Below are positions 1 through 10,168 of a DNA stretch of 51,183 nucleotides, in pieces. Below the pieces are notes generated by a model. It saw nothing but the letters and a program-made list of their open reading frames with translations. It searched no databases and had not been told where the DNA came from. Position 1 is the stretch's first letter. Every line of letters begins with the position of its first letter. The stretch spans positions 6,738 through 57,920 of the forward strand of contig NZ_PVWF01000017.1 in NCBI RefSeq assembly GCF_003003995.1. The letters are read 5' to 3'. This DNA comes from Pleurocapsa sp. CCALA 161 (lineage in GTDB: Bacteria; Cyanobacteriota; Cyanobacteriia; Cyanobacteriales; Xenococcaceae). A program made the position numbers and the translations under genes.

Positions 1-495
1 TTACTGCTCTTTGAACTCTTTCTGGTTCGGCTTTTAAGTTCACGCCAAAGCTTCTAGGACATCTGCCGAACCAGTTTTACTCGACGCAGAGCGATTACCG
101 TGTTTAGCCACCTTTAGCCCAGCAGCAGCAGCGACAAAAGCAACCGCCGTAGAAATATTAAAGGTGGATGCTCCATCTCCTCCCGTACCACAGGTATCAA
201 TTAACGGAGCTAATTGAGCAGTATTCGTTAAAGAGTGTTCCAGACGTACTGATTGTGAGCGTAAAACCTGGGTCATGCCTATCAATTCTTGAGCCGACAC
301 GCCTTTTGCCTGAAACGCTGTTAAAATCGCCCCTGATAGGACTGGGGGAATCGATTCTGTCAGCCAGCCCTGCATAAGATCGGCTCCTTGGTCAACCGAA
401 AGCGATCGTCCAGATAACAATTGTTGCAGCAAACTCGACCATTGGGAGGAGTCAGACATTGATACTGGCTTTTGAGCAACGGGAGTTTCTACCAT
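1..495 (-). pseudogene. trpD: anthranilate phosphoribosyltransferase, N-terminal part, frameshifted
   Basis: TrpD transfers phosphoribosyl to anthranilate, the second committed step of tryptophan synthesis. Visible are the N-terminal helical region and the PRPP-binding stretch [17 protein letters not shown] followed by [20 protein letters not shown], all standard for the family. The reading frame meets TGA at 40-42 directly after LEALA. One frame over, the same strand reads [14 protein letters not shown] to the window edge, which is the expected continuation (LEALGVNL...). One G is therefore missing at about 43-48. This is either an assembly error in a short G run or a true loss of function. 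The gene runs off the left edge. It is last in the leftward trp group, 205 bp beyond trpB. The ATG at 495 is used; an in-frame ATG 12 codons in is an alternative. Confidence 0.9.
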
Positions 496-563
496 AGGTG
501 AGCATTTGTAAGTTATTCCAATTAATTTGCGTGCGATCGATGGGTTTTGGATTGCAGTAGGGG

Positions 564-650
564 TAAAGGGCGACGCGGAGCTTATCCGAAGGTGTATGCT
601 AAAGCATTTGCGAAGCTTATCCTTTAGGACTAACTACGTGTCGCCCTTTA
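564..650. repeat. dispersed repeat with 11-bp perfect stem between trpB and trpD
   Basis: The arms TAAAGGGCGAC (564-574) and GTCGCCCTTTA (640-650) are perfect inverted repeats. The enclosed part includes a 33-bp core at 598-630 that recurs exactly at 32110-32142, and a 15-bp block at 583-597 that recurs at 32072-32086. The unit TTTAGGGAATCC is repeated just to the right (648-680). It resembles non-coding interspersed repeats common in cyanobacterial spacers. It may fold in the trpB-trpD transcript. No function is assigned. Confidence 0.75.
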
Positions 651-700
651 GGGAATCCTTTAGGGAATCCTTTAGGGCGTTCGCCCCTAATTTTTAATTG

Positions 701-1945
701 CTATCCTTTAGTTCGCTCCCAAAATTTAGCAACAGTCTGCACGTCTTTATCACCACGTCCCGAACAGTTAATCACAATTCGCGGGCTTCCTTCTAGTTGC
801 GGGCAAAGAGTCTCCAAATAAGCAAAGGCATGAGCCGTTTCTAGAGCGGGAATAATTCCCTCTAATTTAGACACGCGCTCAAAAGCTTCTAAAGCTTGCT
901 TATCGGTAACGCTATAGTACTCAGCACGTCCGCTATCTTTTAAATAGCTATGCTCTGGTCCAACGCCAGGATAGTCTAGTCCAGCACTGATTGAGTGTGC
1001 TTCAATCACCTGACCCTCATCGCTTTGAAGTAGGTAGCTCATGGCACCATGCAAAACGCCAACTCGTCCTTTAGTTAGGGTAGCAGCGTGCTTTTCAGTT
1101 TCAATACCTTCCCCAGCAGCCTCAACGCCAATCAGACGCACTGCGGATTCGTTGATAAACTCGTGGAAAAGTCCGATCGCATTTGAACCCCCACCGATGC
1201 AGGCTAGAAGAATATCTGGCAGTCCTGACCATTTTTCCTCTGCCTGAGCGCGGGTTTCCCTGCCGATGATGGCGTGAAAATCTCGCACTAACTGGGGATA
1301 AGGATGAGGCCCTGCAACAGAGCCGAGAATGTAGTGAGTGTTCTCTACGTTTGTTACCCAGTCGCGGATTGCTTCACTAGTAGCGTCTTTGAGCGTTCCC
1401 GTGCCTGCTTCTACAGGAGCAACGGTCGCCCCCATCAATTTCATGCGGAACACGTTGAGTGACTGACGCTCCATATCGTGAATACCCATGTAGACGACGC
1501 ACTCTAACCCAAATCGAGCGCAAGCGGTGGCGGTGGCTACTCCATGCTGTCCTGCTCCTGTTTCGGCAATAATGCGCTGTTTGCCCATCCGCTTTGCCAG
1601 AAGTACCTGGGCTATAGCGTTGTTAATTTTGTGCGCCCCCGTATGATTTAGGTCTTCACGCTTGAAATAAATTTGCGCTCCGCTACCGTCTGGTCTAGCG
1701 TAGTGAGTGGTGAGTCGCTCGGCAAAGTAAAGAGGACTAGGGCGACCGACGTAATCTCGCAGTAGATCTTGCAATTCTGCTTGGAAGCTTGGTTCGTTGC
1801 GGTACTGTTTAAAAGCAGTTTCTAGCTCGGCAAGAGCAGGCATTAGTGTTTCTGGCACGTACTTACCGCCGAACTTGCCATATCGACCCATTGAGTCGGG
1901 ACGAGATTTGCTTGTTGAAGTTTGAATATCTGGTGTACTGACCAT
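701..1945 (-). CDS. trpB: tryptophan synthase beta chain
   Basis: It condenses indole with serine to give tryptophan, using pyridoxal phosphate, as the beta half of the alpha2-beta2 complex. The protein is 414 residues, normal length. The PLP lysine is Lys106 in [18 protein letters not shown] and the C-terminal NCSGRGDKD binding loops are intact. A ribosome site AGAGGA precedes the ATG at 1945. It lies 15 bp after trpA on the same strand and is almost certainly co-transcribed with trpA and trpC. In a scytonemin locus a dedicated trp set provides tryptophan for ScyB. I cannot tell from the window whether the genome has a second trpB. Confidence 0.97.
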   Translation of the reverse strand: MVSTPDIQTSTSKSRPDSMGRYGKFGGKYVPETLMPALAELETAFKQYRNEPSFQAELQDLLRDYVGRPSPLYFAERLTTHYARPDGSGAQIYFKREDLNHTGAHKINNAIAQVLLAKRMGKQRIIAETGAGQHGVATATACARFGLECVVYMGIHDMERQSLNVFRMKLMGATVAPVEAGTGTLKDATSEAIRDWVTNVENTHYILGSVAGPHPYPQLVRDFHAIIGRETRAQAEEKWSGLPDILLACIGGGSNAIGLFHEFINESAVRLIGVEAAGEGIETEKHAATLTKGRVGVLHGAMSYLLQSDEGQVIEAHSISAGLDYPGVGPEHSYLKDSGRAEYYSVTDKQALEAFERVSKLEGIIPALETAHAFAYLETLCPQLEGSPRIVINCSGRGDKDVQTVAKFWERTKG

Positions 1946-1960
1946 TTTTTATCCTCTAGT

Positions 1961-2803
1961 TTATGTGTAAGAAATTTGTGTAATTGTTTTTTCTCTTTTT
2001 TCTTCCAGCGGAGCGATTCCCTCTTTCAGCTCTCGACAGAGGGACTCAATCGCCTGCAATCCATTGCTGGGCGTACCCTGAGCCAACCGTTTAACAAAAG
2101 CACTACCGACGATGACCCCATCGGCTCCCCAGTCTGTAATTTGACGAGCCTGTTGGCTGTCAGAAATACCAAATCCAACGCCAATGGGTTTATCAGTCAT
2201 TTGGTGCATCTGCTCTAGCAAGTTTTTAACCCTTCCTTGAACTTGCGATCGCACTCCAGTAACGCCCGTAACGCTGACGAGATAGATAAATCCCTGAGAC
2301 TTTTGGGCGATCATTTCGATCCGTTCCTTAGAAGAGGTGGGAGCTACCAATAAAATAACTTCAACGCCGATGCTGGCAGCAGTTTCGAGGAGTTCTGTAG
2401 ACTCATCAACAGGAAGATCGGGAACGATCAATCCCCGCACTCCTACCTGAGAAATTTGTTTCAAAAATGGCTTGATGCCCAGGTTCAGGATTGGGTTGTA
2501 GTAAGTAAAGAGAATTATTGGTGCTTGAAGGTCAGGACTAACCGATTCAATCATTTCTAATACCTGCTTTAGATTAACCCCCTTTGCTAAAGCGCGGGTC
2601 GCTGCTGCTTGAATCACGGGTCCGTCGGCTAGGGGGTCTGAGTAGGGAACCCCTAACTCGATCATATCTGCGCCGTTGCGGTCTAGTATTCGTAGTGCTT
2701 CTGCTGTTGTTTCTAGGTCTGGGTCTCCAGCGGTGATAAAGGGAATGAAAGCACACTGCTGGCGCGATCGCAAAGTTTGAAAACATTGAGAAATTGAAGT
2801 CAT
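1961..2803 (-). CDS. trpA: tryptophan synthase alpha chain
   Basis: It splits indole-3-glycerol phosphate to indole and glyceraldehyde 3-phosphate and channels indole to TrpB. The 280-residue TIM barrel carries the catalytic Glu49 ([11 protein letters not shown]) and Asp60 (LADGP), the same numbering as in E. coli TrpA. The phosphate-binding GFGIS and IVGSAFV segments are present. It sits between trpC and trpB on the minus strand. The C-terminal tail ([14 protein letters not shown]) is charged and not part of the conserved fold. Confidence 0.97.
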   Translation of the reverse strand: MTSISQCFQTLRSRQQCAFIPFITAGDPDLETTAEALRILDRNGADMIELGVPYSDPLADGPVIQAAATRALAKGVNLKQVLEMIESVSPDLQAPIILFTYYNPILNLGIKPFLKQISQVGVRGLIVPDLPVDESTELLETAASIGVEVILLVAPTSSKERIEMIAQKSQGFIYLVSVTGVTGVRSQVQGRVKNLLEQMHQMTDKPIGVGFGISDSQQARQITDWGADGVIVGSAFVKRLAQGTPSNGLQAIESLCRELKEGIAPLEEKREKTITQISYT

Positions 2804-2945
2804 ACTAAATTCTGTTTGGATAAAATACTTTTGGGTTGTGTAAGGTCAATTGTTAATTTCGACATTTTCCAAGATTTTTTCGGGTTCAACTCATTAAAAT
2901 TAGTTGTATTAGGACAGTTATTACTCATTACTTACGGGCAGATAA

Positions 2946-3863
2946 CTATGCTGGTTTTAACTGATTAACGTACTGCGGTACTGTCATCTTTTCTTCGTTC
3001 AGAATTTTGCTGACGGCATGTTCTATATCTGGCTGCTTGACCAGAGACTCTCCAATCAAAACTGCCCGCGCACCCGCTTGAGCCACCCGTTCCAAATCAG
3101 TTCGCTCGAACAAACCTGACTCGCTGACTACCGTTATTTTTTTACTCTCTATCTGCTCTCGTTGCTGCTGAATTAATTGTTCGGTAGTTTCAAGATCGAC
3201 AGTAAAATCTTCCAAGTTGCGGTTATTGATTCCAAGTAGGCGTAGATTTGATAGAGACAGAGCGCGTTCGAGTTCGGCGTTTGTATGAACCTCCACTAAT
3301 GCCGTCATGCCCAGACGGTGAATCAAATCCAGAAAGTCCTGGAGATCGCGATCGCTTAGAATAGCGACGATAAGTAGTACTGCATCGGCTTGTGCTGCTC
3401 TGGCAAAGTAAATTTGGTAAGGCTCGATAATAAACTCTTTACACAGTAGGGGTAAAGATACACTGCTGCGAATTAAGAGCAAATTGTCGAAACTGCCCTG
3501 AAAAAAAGCGCGATCGGTTAGTACCGACAAACAGGTAGCACCTGCTCTTTCGTAAGCTCTAGCAATACTAACAGGATCGAAGTCTGCTCGAATAACTCCC
3601 TTACTTGGCGATGCTTTTTTCACCTCCGCAATCAAGCTTGGGTAGCTAGAGCTTTGCTGTAAAGCTAATAAAAAGTCTTTTGCTGGCGACACTGTCCGAA
3701 TCAGATTTTTTAACTCAGAAAAAGAGAGTTCAACCCGCATTTGAGCGACTTCTCGCTCTTTGTGCCAAACAATTTTTTCCAAGATGTGGCGCGGTTCGGT
3801 ATTAGGAGCCACAATTGGGTAATCTTTTTTCGCTTGGTGAGGCGAGCGACGACGAATCTGCAT
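2946..3863 (-). CDS. trpC: indole-3-glycerol phosphate synthase
   Basis: It converts the carboxyphenylamino-deoxyribulose phosphate intermediate to indole-3-glycerol phosphate. Family signatures are [14 protein letters not shown] (catalytic Lys), [31 protein letters not shown] and VSESGL near the C-terminus. The open frame begins at 3917, but the usual cyanobacterial start is MQIRRRSP, so the ATG at 3863 is preferred (305 residues); the preceding 18 codons look untranslated. It lies between trpEG and trpA. The phosphoribosylanthranilate isomerase (TrpF) is not fused and not in the window. Confidence 0.95.
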   Translation of the reverse strand: MQIRRRSPHQAKKDYPIVAPNTEPRHILEKIVWHKEREVAQMRVELSFSELKNLIRTVSPAKDFLLALQQSSSYPSLIAEVKKASPSKGVIRADFDPVSIARAYERAGATCLSVLTDRAFFQGSFDNLLLIRSSVSLPLLCKEFIIEPYQIYFARAAQADAVLLIVAILSDRDLQDFLDLIHRLGMTALVEVHTNAELERALSLSNLRLLGINNRNLEDFTVDLETTEQLIQQQREQIESKKITVVSESGLFERTDLERVAQAGARAVLIGESLVKQPDIEHAVSKILNEEKMTVPQYVNQLKPA

Positions 3864-3926
3864 AGTTTTAAAACCGTTTTTATGAGTTTTTATCGATCGA
3901 GCTACTGTCAAAAACAAACAAATTAG

Positions 3927-6131
3927 CTAGATAGACACCGTTGCCTCTACTGGTAAAGATTTAGCGTAATTTTGAATTACGTTTTTAATAATCGACAAGC
4001 CAACGCCATTCCCTAGGGTCATAATCGACTCTGGATGAAACTGAACAGCAGCGATCGCCTGAGTTTTGTGTTCGATTGCCATAATTACCCCATCTTCTGA
4101 CAGTGCTGTTACTTTCAGTTCTTCGGGCAAACGGTCTTTTTTAGCAAACAGAGAATGATATCGACCGACCTCGAAAGACTTTGGAATGCTCTCAAAAAGT
4201 GCCGAATCTTCAACAATGTCAATGCGAGATGTCTTGCCGTGCTGGGGATAATCCAGAATACCTAGCTCGCCTCCAAACGCTTCAACAATGCTTTGCAGTC
4301 CCAAACAAACGCCGAAAATTGGTAGTTTGCGCTGGATACAGGCAAGAACAGTTTCGGGAATACCAAAATCACTCGGTCTGCCAGGACCAGGGGAAAGAAC
4401 GACAAGATCGGGAGCTTCGCGATCGAACACTGATGCGGGAAAACCGTGACGTAGGGTAGTAACAATCGCCCCAGCTTGACGCAAATAGTTAGCTAAAGTG
4501 TGTACGAAAGAATCTTCGTAGTCGATCAGCAGCACTCGCTTTTGAATTAGGGATTGAGAAGATTCGTCAACGGTCGTAATAGACTCTGCTATTTTCTCGG
4601 TCTTACTGGTTTGCTCGGCATCCTTAAGAGTCTGAAAAAGAGCAGCTGCTTTAACAAGAGTTTCATGTTCTTCAGCAGCGGGGTCTGAATCATATAAAAC
4701 AGTTGCACCTACCCGCACTTCAGCAATTGAATCTTCGAGCCGTATAGTCCGCAACGTCAGACCTGTATTCATGTCACCGTTAAAAGCTAAATAGCCTACA
4801 GCCCCACCGTACCAACGCCGAGGGCTATGTTCGCGCTCCTCAATAAACTGCATAGCAGAACGCTTCGGCGCACCTGTAACCGTGACAGCCCAGGTATGGG
4901 TGAGGAAAGCATCTAAAGCATCAAATTCAGGACGTAAGATTCCTTCAACGTGATCGACGGTATGAATAAGATGGCTGTACATTTCTATCTGACGGCGACC
5001 AATTACCTGTACCGATCCTGGCTTGCAGACCCGCGACTTGTCGTTGCGGTCTACATCAGTACACATTGTTAGTTCTGCTGCGTCTTTATGAGAGTTGAGT
5101 AGCTGACGAATTCGATCCGCATCGCCGATCGCATCGATACCGCGAGCAATTGTACCGCTAATTGGGCAGGTTTCTACATATTTACCGTCTACTCGTACAA
5201 ACATTTCTGGAGAAGCACCAATTAGATATTCACCCCCCAAGTTAAGCAAGAAACCATAGGGACTAGGATTGATTTGCTGTAGAATACGGAATAAATCTGT
5301 AGGCGAGGCTACACAAGACCTATAGAAGTTCTGACTCGGAACAACTTCAAACAAATCACCGCGACGGAAGTATTCTAAAGCCTCTTTCACTTTCTCGGCA
5401 TAATTGCCAGGTGCGTGATCCGATTCCCGTTCGGGGGTTAATCGCGCTCCCCGATAGTCAATCGTCTCGCCAGTACGAGCTATCCCTTTAGTACTACCGT
5501 GCTTAGTTTCAAAATCGTACTGATATTGATAAGCTTGCTGAAGATAGTAATCTACAACAAATAGCTCGTCAGGTAGATAAAGCACTAAATCGCGCTGGTC
5601 GGCAGGGCGATGGCAATTTTGAGCAATTGAATCGAATTGGAAGACTAAATCGTAGCCAAAAGCTCCATAGAGTCCCAGGTTTTCATCTTCATTGCTGTAA
5701 AAGGCTTGCGAAATTTCGCGGACAACGCTGAACGCAGAAGGTTGCTTACTCCGTTCCTCTTCGGTAAAAAACTCGGTTGTCTGCTGGATGCAACCAACAA
5801 TATGGTCGTCTTCTATTGAAACCTTCTCAAGCTGCGGATGGAGGCAAAGTCGCTCACCTAGATAGGATAAAAGAACTCTGCCGCGTTCGTTAAGAGCTTT
5901 TACCGTAAAGTTGCGATCGCGAGTTACCAGCTCTAGGGGCGGATTGACAAATCCAATTGCCCACCGTTTGTATCGTCCAGGATATTCATAGCTACTAGCT
6001 AACAAACCTCCCCGTTGAGAATCTAGACAAGACAGAACCGATTCTATAGCACCGCCTATTAGCATTTTAAAGGCAGAGCGAGAAACGTGAACGCCTCCAT
6101 GGGTCGTGTAACAATAGGGATTTAAAATCAT
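3927..6131 (-). CDS. trpE: fused anthranilate synthase (TrpE-TrpG)
   Basis: One polypeptide of about 734 residues joins the chorismate-using synthase domain (about 1-500) to a class I glutamine amidotransferase (about 525-725). The synthase part shows PYGFLLNLGGEYLIGASPE and CPISGTIARG; the amidotransferase part shows LSPGPGRPSDFGIP, the nucleophile Cys in FGVCLGLQS and the His-Glu pair in VQFHPES. Such fusions are known for cyanobacterial trp copies in scytonemin loci. The open frame extends to a TTG at 6140; the ATG at 6131 (MILNPYCYTT) is the natural start. It is the first gene of the leftward trp operon and diverges from the scytonemin operon across a 640-bp spacer. Confidence 0.95.
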   Translation of the reverse strand: MILNPYCYTTHGGVHVSRSAFKMLIGGAIESVLSCLDSQRGGLLASSYEYPGRYKRWAIGFVNPPLELVTRDRNFTVKALNERGRVLLSYLGERLCLHPQLEKVSIEDDHIVGCIQQTTEFFTEEERSKQPSAFSVVREISQAFYSNEDENLGLYGAFGYDLVFQFDSIAQNCHRPADQRDLVLYLPDELFVVDYYLQQAYQYQYDFETKHGSTKGIARTGETIDYRGARLTPERESDHAPGNYAEKVKEALEYFRRGDLFEVVPSQNFYRSCVASPTDLFRILQQINPSPYGFLLNLGGEYLIGASPEMFVRVDGKYVETCPISGTIARGIDAIGDADRIRQLLNSHKDAAELTMCTDVDRNDKSRVCKPGSVQVIGRRQIEMYSHLIHTVDHVEGILRPEFDALDAFLTHTWAVTVTGAPKRSAMQFIEEREHSPRRWYGGAVGYLAFNGDMNTGLTLRTIRLEDSIAEVRVGATVLYDSDPAAEEHETLVKAAALFQTLKDAEQTSKTEKIAESITTVDESSQSLIQKRVLLIDYEDSFVHTLANYLRQAGAIVTTLRHGFPASVFDREAPDLVVLSPGPGRPSDFGIPETVLACIQRKLPIFGVCLGLQSIVEAFGGELGILDYPQHGKTSRIDIVEDSALFESIPKSFEVGRYHSLFAKKDRLPEELKVTALSEDGVIMAIEHKTQAIAAVQFHPESIMTLGNGVGLSIIKNVIQNYAKSLPVEATVSI

Positions 6132-6771
6132 AGAGATCAATGTTGCGATGAAGATCTAGAAACGAAGACTAAAGACAATTGCTCTTTTACAAAGCTGAAA
6201 CACTAAAGTAGATTTGATAAATCCATTTCGGACAATAACTACAAATGAAAAGTAAGATAAGTGCAGATATATCAAAATTTAGCAATTAGATGAGTTTCAC
6301 TTCAATGAACGATCTTTAGGTTGGGTTAACAATTTGTTTGCTTTTTATTTTCTGCATCTTTTAGATACTTTTAAGCCTTTAAATTTCAATCAATTTCCTA
6401 TTAAAAACCTACTTTTGGCTAGAAAAAAAATGATTTTCAAATATTCATTGTTCTTAGATAAACTGACATCAGCTAAATGCGTATACGTTTAGTGGCACTT
6501 GTTTTTGCTATTCAATATTACTTGCGCTGTATAGAAATAATTAAAACAATATAAATCTCAATCAAAAGATTGTTAATTGTTTTCTTCACGCGTTCTTCCT
6601 TAAGCTATTAGAGAAGCAAAATCGACATTGTTATGAAAATTCTTGACTTACAAAAAGTCAGGGTTGATGAGCTTTTAAATAAAAAGTGCTTCTAGTCACT
6701 TGCAGTGCGATCGCCATTGACACGAAGTCATATGAGCGTCTTCAAATTTTACAGGTATTTAATTCAAACTT
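6132..6771. other. divergent intergenic region between trp and scytonemin operons
   Basis: It is 640 bp, AT-rich, with one HIP1 palindrome (about 6707-6714). No open frame of note, tRNA or strong hairpin is visible. It must hold the promoters for trpEG to the left and the large acidic protein to the right, so any UV-A or light-responsive operator of the locus should lie here. I could not single out promoter boxes with confidence. Confidence 0.6.
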
Positions 6772-9700
6772 ATGGAAGAGACACTAAACGAATCGACAAT
6801 CGAACCAACATCGGTTCCGAGTGCTGAAATAGAGAATGAGGAAAATCCTTTTGAGGATGGGAATAATACCCTTACAGGCGTTGGAGCAGGTGGTTTTGGC
6901 GACCCTTTAGCCCCGGATGAAGGTTATGAGTATGATTTCGGCGGGAATGGTGGCACTTCTTCTGAAGTACCCTCCAGTACTGATGGAGAGGCTACTTCTG
7001 CCGGGGGTTTTCCTGTCTCTGATGACACACAATCTAGTGAAAGCGGTGGCGCTCCTCAAGACAACAGCAATAATCCCTTTAGTTCCTTCAACCCTAATAT
7101 AGAAAGAAGCCCCCTTCCCGACAGCGATAACGTTGTTGATGAAACTGCCGAGGGTGGAGCAGAAGTTCCCTTCGGTGGAGGGGGTTCAATGATGAACGCC
7201 GACTTCAGTAGTATCGATACAGGTGCTGGTAATACCGACAACGGTAATGGCAACAACTTTGTAGGCGATTCTGAAGGAAATTCTGGCAGCAATAATCAGG
7301 CTGATGGAAACGGTAACTGGTTTTATGGAAATGACAATCAGGCTGAAGGTAACGGCAACTGGAATTTTGGTGACGGCAATCAGACTAACGGAAACGGCAA
7401 CTGGAACCTAAACGAAGAAAGCGGTACTCCTTTTGAAGGAGAGAATAATCCTCTCACGGGTGACAATCCACTAGACGTTAGCGAAGAGGGCGGTATTCCA
7501 GTAGATGCAATTGGCGGCAATAACCCCGTCTTTGCTGGCGGTAGTACTACGCCAACGACCGTTGGCGAAGGTGAGATACCAGATACGGCAGAAAACCCGA
7601 CTGGCAATCAAAACACTGTTAACGGTAACGGTAACTGGAATTTCGGCAGTAATAACGACACTTCTGGGAACGGTAACTGGAACTTTGGTGACGGCAATGT
7701 TGTTACCAACGGCAATGGTAATCGGAACACAGGAGATAACAACGAAGTTAATGGCAACGGCAATCGTCCGAGCGGTGACGATAACAATATCTCTGGCAAT
7801 AGTAATCGCGTCACTGGCGACGGTAATAGTATTAACGGCAATGGCTTTGAATTAGACGAAAGCGACTTGAATATTGTTGGTAACGCCGATCGCTACTTTA
7901 TAGAAGATGGAGAGGGAAACATGACCTTAGTTAGCGATGAGTCTGCTAGTGATCCTAGCTATACTTTCGACTTCAGCGGGATAGCTGGAGTATCTGAGAA
8001 TGGCGAAGTAGCAGCAAGTGAATCAGCAGGTCAGGATGTTACCACTCAGGTTTACGGAAGTTTAACTGAAACTGGTACAAGTCCATCAGGTGCTGAAGCT
8101 GGGGAATCCCCCATGATGGGTGCTGGTGGTAGTAATCCCTTTGGTGGCGGTGCTGGTGGTGCTGAAGCTGGGGAAACTCCCATGATGGGTGCTGGAGGAG
8201 GAAATCCCTTCAGTGGCGGTGCTAGCGGCGGCGCTCCCAACAGCAGCAATACAAATCCCAATTACGAATACGACTTCAGCAATTTTGAACAAAATGGAGC
8301 TAGTGAAGGTGAATCTTCCATGATGGGTGCTGGTGGAGGAAATCCCTTCAGTGGCGGTGCTGGTGGTGCTGAAGCTGGGGAATCCCCCATGATGGGTGCT
8401 GGTGGTAGTAATCCCTTTGGTGGCGGTGCTGGTGGTGCTGAAGCTGGGGAATCTCCCATGATGGGTGCTGGTGGTAGTAATCCCTTCAGTGGCGGTGCTG
8501 GTGGTGGCGCTCCCAACAGCAGCAATACAAATCCCAATTACGAATACGACTTCAGCAATTTTGAACAAAATGGAGCTAGTGAAGGTGAATCTTCCATGAT
8601 GGGTGCTGGTGGAGGAAATCCCTCGGATACAGGTACATCGGTTGAAGGCGAAGAATCTCCTATGATGGCAGCTGGTGGCGGCGCTCCTAATAGCAATACA
8701 AACCCCGATTACGATTTCAGCACTTTCGATGGAAGTGATGAAGGCGATCTTAATGAATTAATTAGACAAAGTCCCTTTGGCGTGCTGCTAGATATTCCTG
8801 GCATCGATGGTGTGGAAGATATCTTCGGCAATGTCGGCGGTGGCGAAAACCCCTTCGCTGGGGGTGCTGGTGGAGCTGGTGATGCCGCTGCACCAGTTGA
8901 AGGCAACACTGAACCCCCCACGATGGATGCTGGGGGTGCTGGTGGTAGTAATCCCTTTGCTAACTTTAACCCGCTAGAAGAGGGCAATCCTGTTATGGAA
9001 GGAGACGAACCTAATGTTTCTTTTGGCCAAGCTGGAGGAGCTGAAGGTGCTGGTGGAGGAAACCCCTTCGGTGGTTCTTCTTCTGGACTTCCTGATGAAG
9101 GTGCATTCGCTATCGGTGACGACGCTAGCGGGTATGTAGTTAGAGACGAAAATGGCGAATGGTTCGTTAGTAAGGATGACGCTGCTAGCGAAGATGACAC
9201 ATCTCTCACTAATCTAGATATTTCTGGTGTCAATTTTGAAGATGGAGGCAATTCTTCTGAATTCGATCCGACAGCAGATTTGCCCGATTCTTCTGATGTT
9301 CCTGCTGGGAATACTTTCCTTGAAGGCGAAGTTCCCGAAGGTCTTTCTGATGAAGAACTTGCTGTTTCTAGTGAACTAACTGGCAGCGAAGAAGTGCCTG
9401 CTGAAGATAGTGGTTCTTTTGAAGAAAGTCCTACAGAATTTGAATATAACTGGGATTTCGATTTTGCCAATTCTGATAGTCTTTACCAAGACTCTGCCAC
9501 AAACGATCGCGGTATTCCCGAACTAGAAGGTGAAACACTATTATCTGACGATATGGATTCTGGAGAACCTCTTATGAGCGAAGAAAACATAAATCCTTCG
9601 GTTGACGAAGCTCCTGTTTTCAATCCCGAAAATAACCAAATAGAGCTTCCCAACGGAGCTACAATTAACCCTTTCAACGAAGATGGCGAATCCGATCTTT

Positions 9701-9984
9701 CGATCAATACTCCTATCCTTAACGAGGAAGGTATAAAGGTTGGCGATCTTAATATAGCTTTTCCTGAGTATATTCAAGACTACTTTGGTTCTGCTTTCAA
9801 TATTGATGACGTGCAAGAATTTAATAGCAGTGGCGGATCTGAAATCTTCGATCTTGAAGGCTATTCTGATTTATTTGGCGTAGATGCTCCTGTTCTTGGA
9901 GAAGATAACGTGCTGCAAGTTGCTGGTGGCTTTGAATTTGACCTTTCTGAAATTATAGGCGATTCAAGCGACTCGGTTATTTAA
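6772..9984 (+). CDS. large acidic Gly/Asn-rich repeat protein of the scytonemin locus
   Basis: Unrecognised as a family. It has 1070 residues, is very acidic, and I count no Cys, no His and only two Lys. It starts MEETLNES, with no signal peptide. Residues about 150-360 hold tandem NGNGNWNFG-like units, suggestive of a beta-solenoid. Residues about 440-640 hold repeats of AGESPMMGAGGSNPFGGG. A 276-bp (92-codon) DNA repeat is nearly identical over 8235-8347 and 8511-8623. NPF occurs eleven times. The end is EFDLSEIIGDSSDSVI, an acidic residue followed by hydrophobic ones, which fits a type I secretion signal (inference). It is the first plus-strand gene, 185 bp before scyA, and shares ETLNE and NPF with the ScyD-like fusion downstream. 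A secreted sheath matrix component is the best guess. Confidence 0.75.
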   Translation: MEETLNESTIEPTSVPSAEIENEENPFEDGNNTLTGVGAGGFGDPLAPDEGYEYDFGGNGGTSSEVPSSTDGEATSAGGFPVSDDTQSSESGGAPQDNSNNPFSSFNPNIERSPLPDSDNVVDETAEGGAEVPFGGGGSMMNADFSSIDTGAGNTDNGNGNNFVGDSEGNSGSNNQADGNGNWFYGNDNQAEGNGNWNFGDGNQTNGNGNWNLNEESGTPFEGENNPLTGDNPLDVSEEGGIPVDAIGGNNPVFAGGSTTPTTVGEGEIPDTAENPTGNQNTVNGNGNWNFGSNNDTSGNGNWNFGDGNVVTNGNGNRNTGDNNEVNGNGNRPSGDDNNISGNSNRVTGDGNSINGNGFELDESDLNIVGNADRYFIEDGEGNMTLVSDESASDPSYTFDFSGIAGVSENGEVAASESAGQDVTTQVYGSLTETGTSPSGAEAGESPMMGAGGSNPFGGGAGGAEAGETPMMGAGGGNPFSGGASGGAPNSSNTNPNYEYDFSNFEQNGASEGESSMMGAGGGNPFSGGAGGAEAGESPMMGAGGSNPFGGGAGGAEAGESPMMGAGGSNPFSGGAGGGAPNSSNTNPNYEYDFSNFEQNGASEGESSMMGAGGGNPSDTGTSVEGEESPMMAAGGGAPNSNTNPDYDFSTFDGSDEGDLNELIRQSPFGVLLDIPGIDGVEDIFGNVGGGENPFAGGAGGAGDAAAPVEGNTEPPTMDAGGAGGSNPFANFNPLEEGNPVMEGDEPNVSFGQAGGAEGAGGGNPFGGSSSGLPDEGAFAIGDDASGYVVRDENGEWFVSKDDAASEDDTSLTNLDISGVNFEDGGNSSEFDPTADLPDSSDVPAGNTFLEGEVPEGLSDEELAVSSELTGSEEVPAEDSGSFEESPTEFEYNWDFDFANSDSLYQDSATNDRGIPELEGETLLSDDMDSGEPLMSEENINPSVDEAPVFNPENNQIELPNGATINPFNEDGESDLSINTPILNEEGIKVGDLNIAFPEYIQDYFGSAFNIDDVQEFNSSGGSEIFDLEGYSDLFGVDAPVLGEDNVLQVAGGFEFDLSEIIGDSSDSVI

Positions 9985-10026
9985 GGTAATTCATTAGCCA
10001 ACTCAAATTTGATCGCTCAAACAAAT

Positions 10027-10061
10027 TAGGGTCGTACTGTCATATGTGCAATGCGACCCTA
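10027..10061 (+). other. hairpin upstream of scyA
   Basis: TAGGGTCG (10027-10034) pairs perfectly with CGACCCTA (10054-10061) around a 19-nt loop containing CATATG. No T run follows, so a simple intrinsic terminator is unlikely. It lies in the 184-bp spacer between the acidic repeat protein and scyA and could set the ratio of the two by mRNA processing or partial termination. Confidence 0.55.
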
Positions 10062-10168
10062 GTGATATACCTTCCCATAACTCAAAATTTTCAGCATTTT
10101 CTCTCTATGGCTCGCTCGACGCATTACTGTCCTTGGTAATTAAATAAGAAGCAAAAACTGATAATTCA

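Noticed and set aside
8086-9470. Long open frames on the minus strand across the acidic repeat protein (Ser/Pro/Thr-rich)
   Set aside because: They follow from the repetitive Gly/Ala/Ser codon composition of the plus-strand gene; no ribosome sites and composition mirrors the sense repeats.
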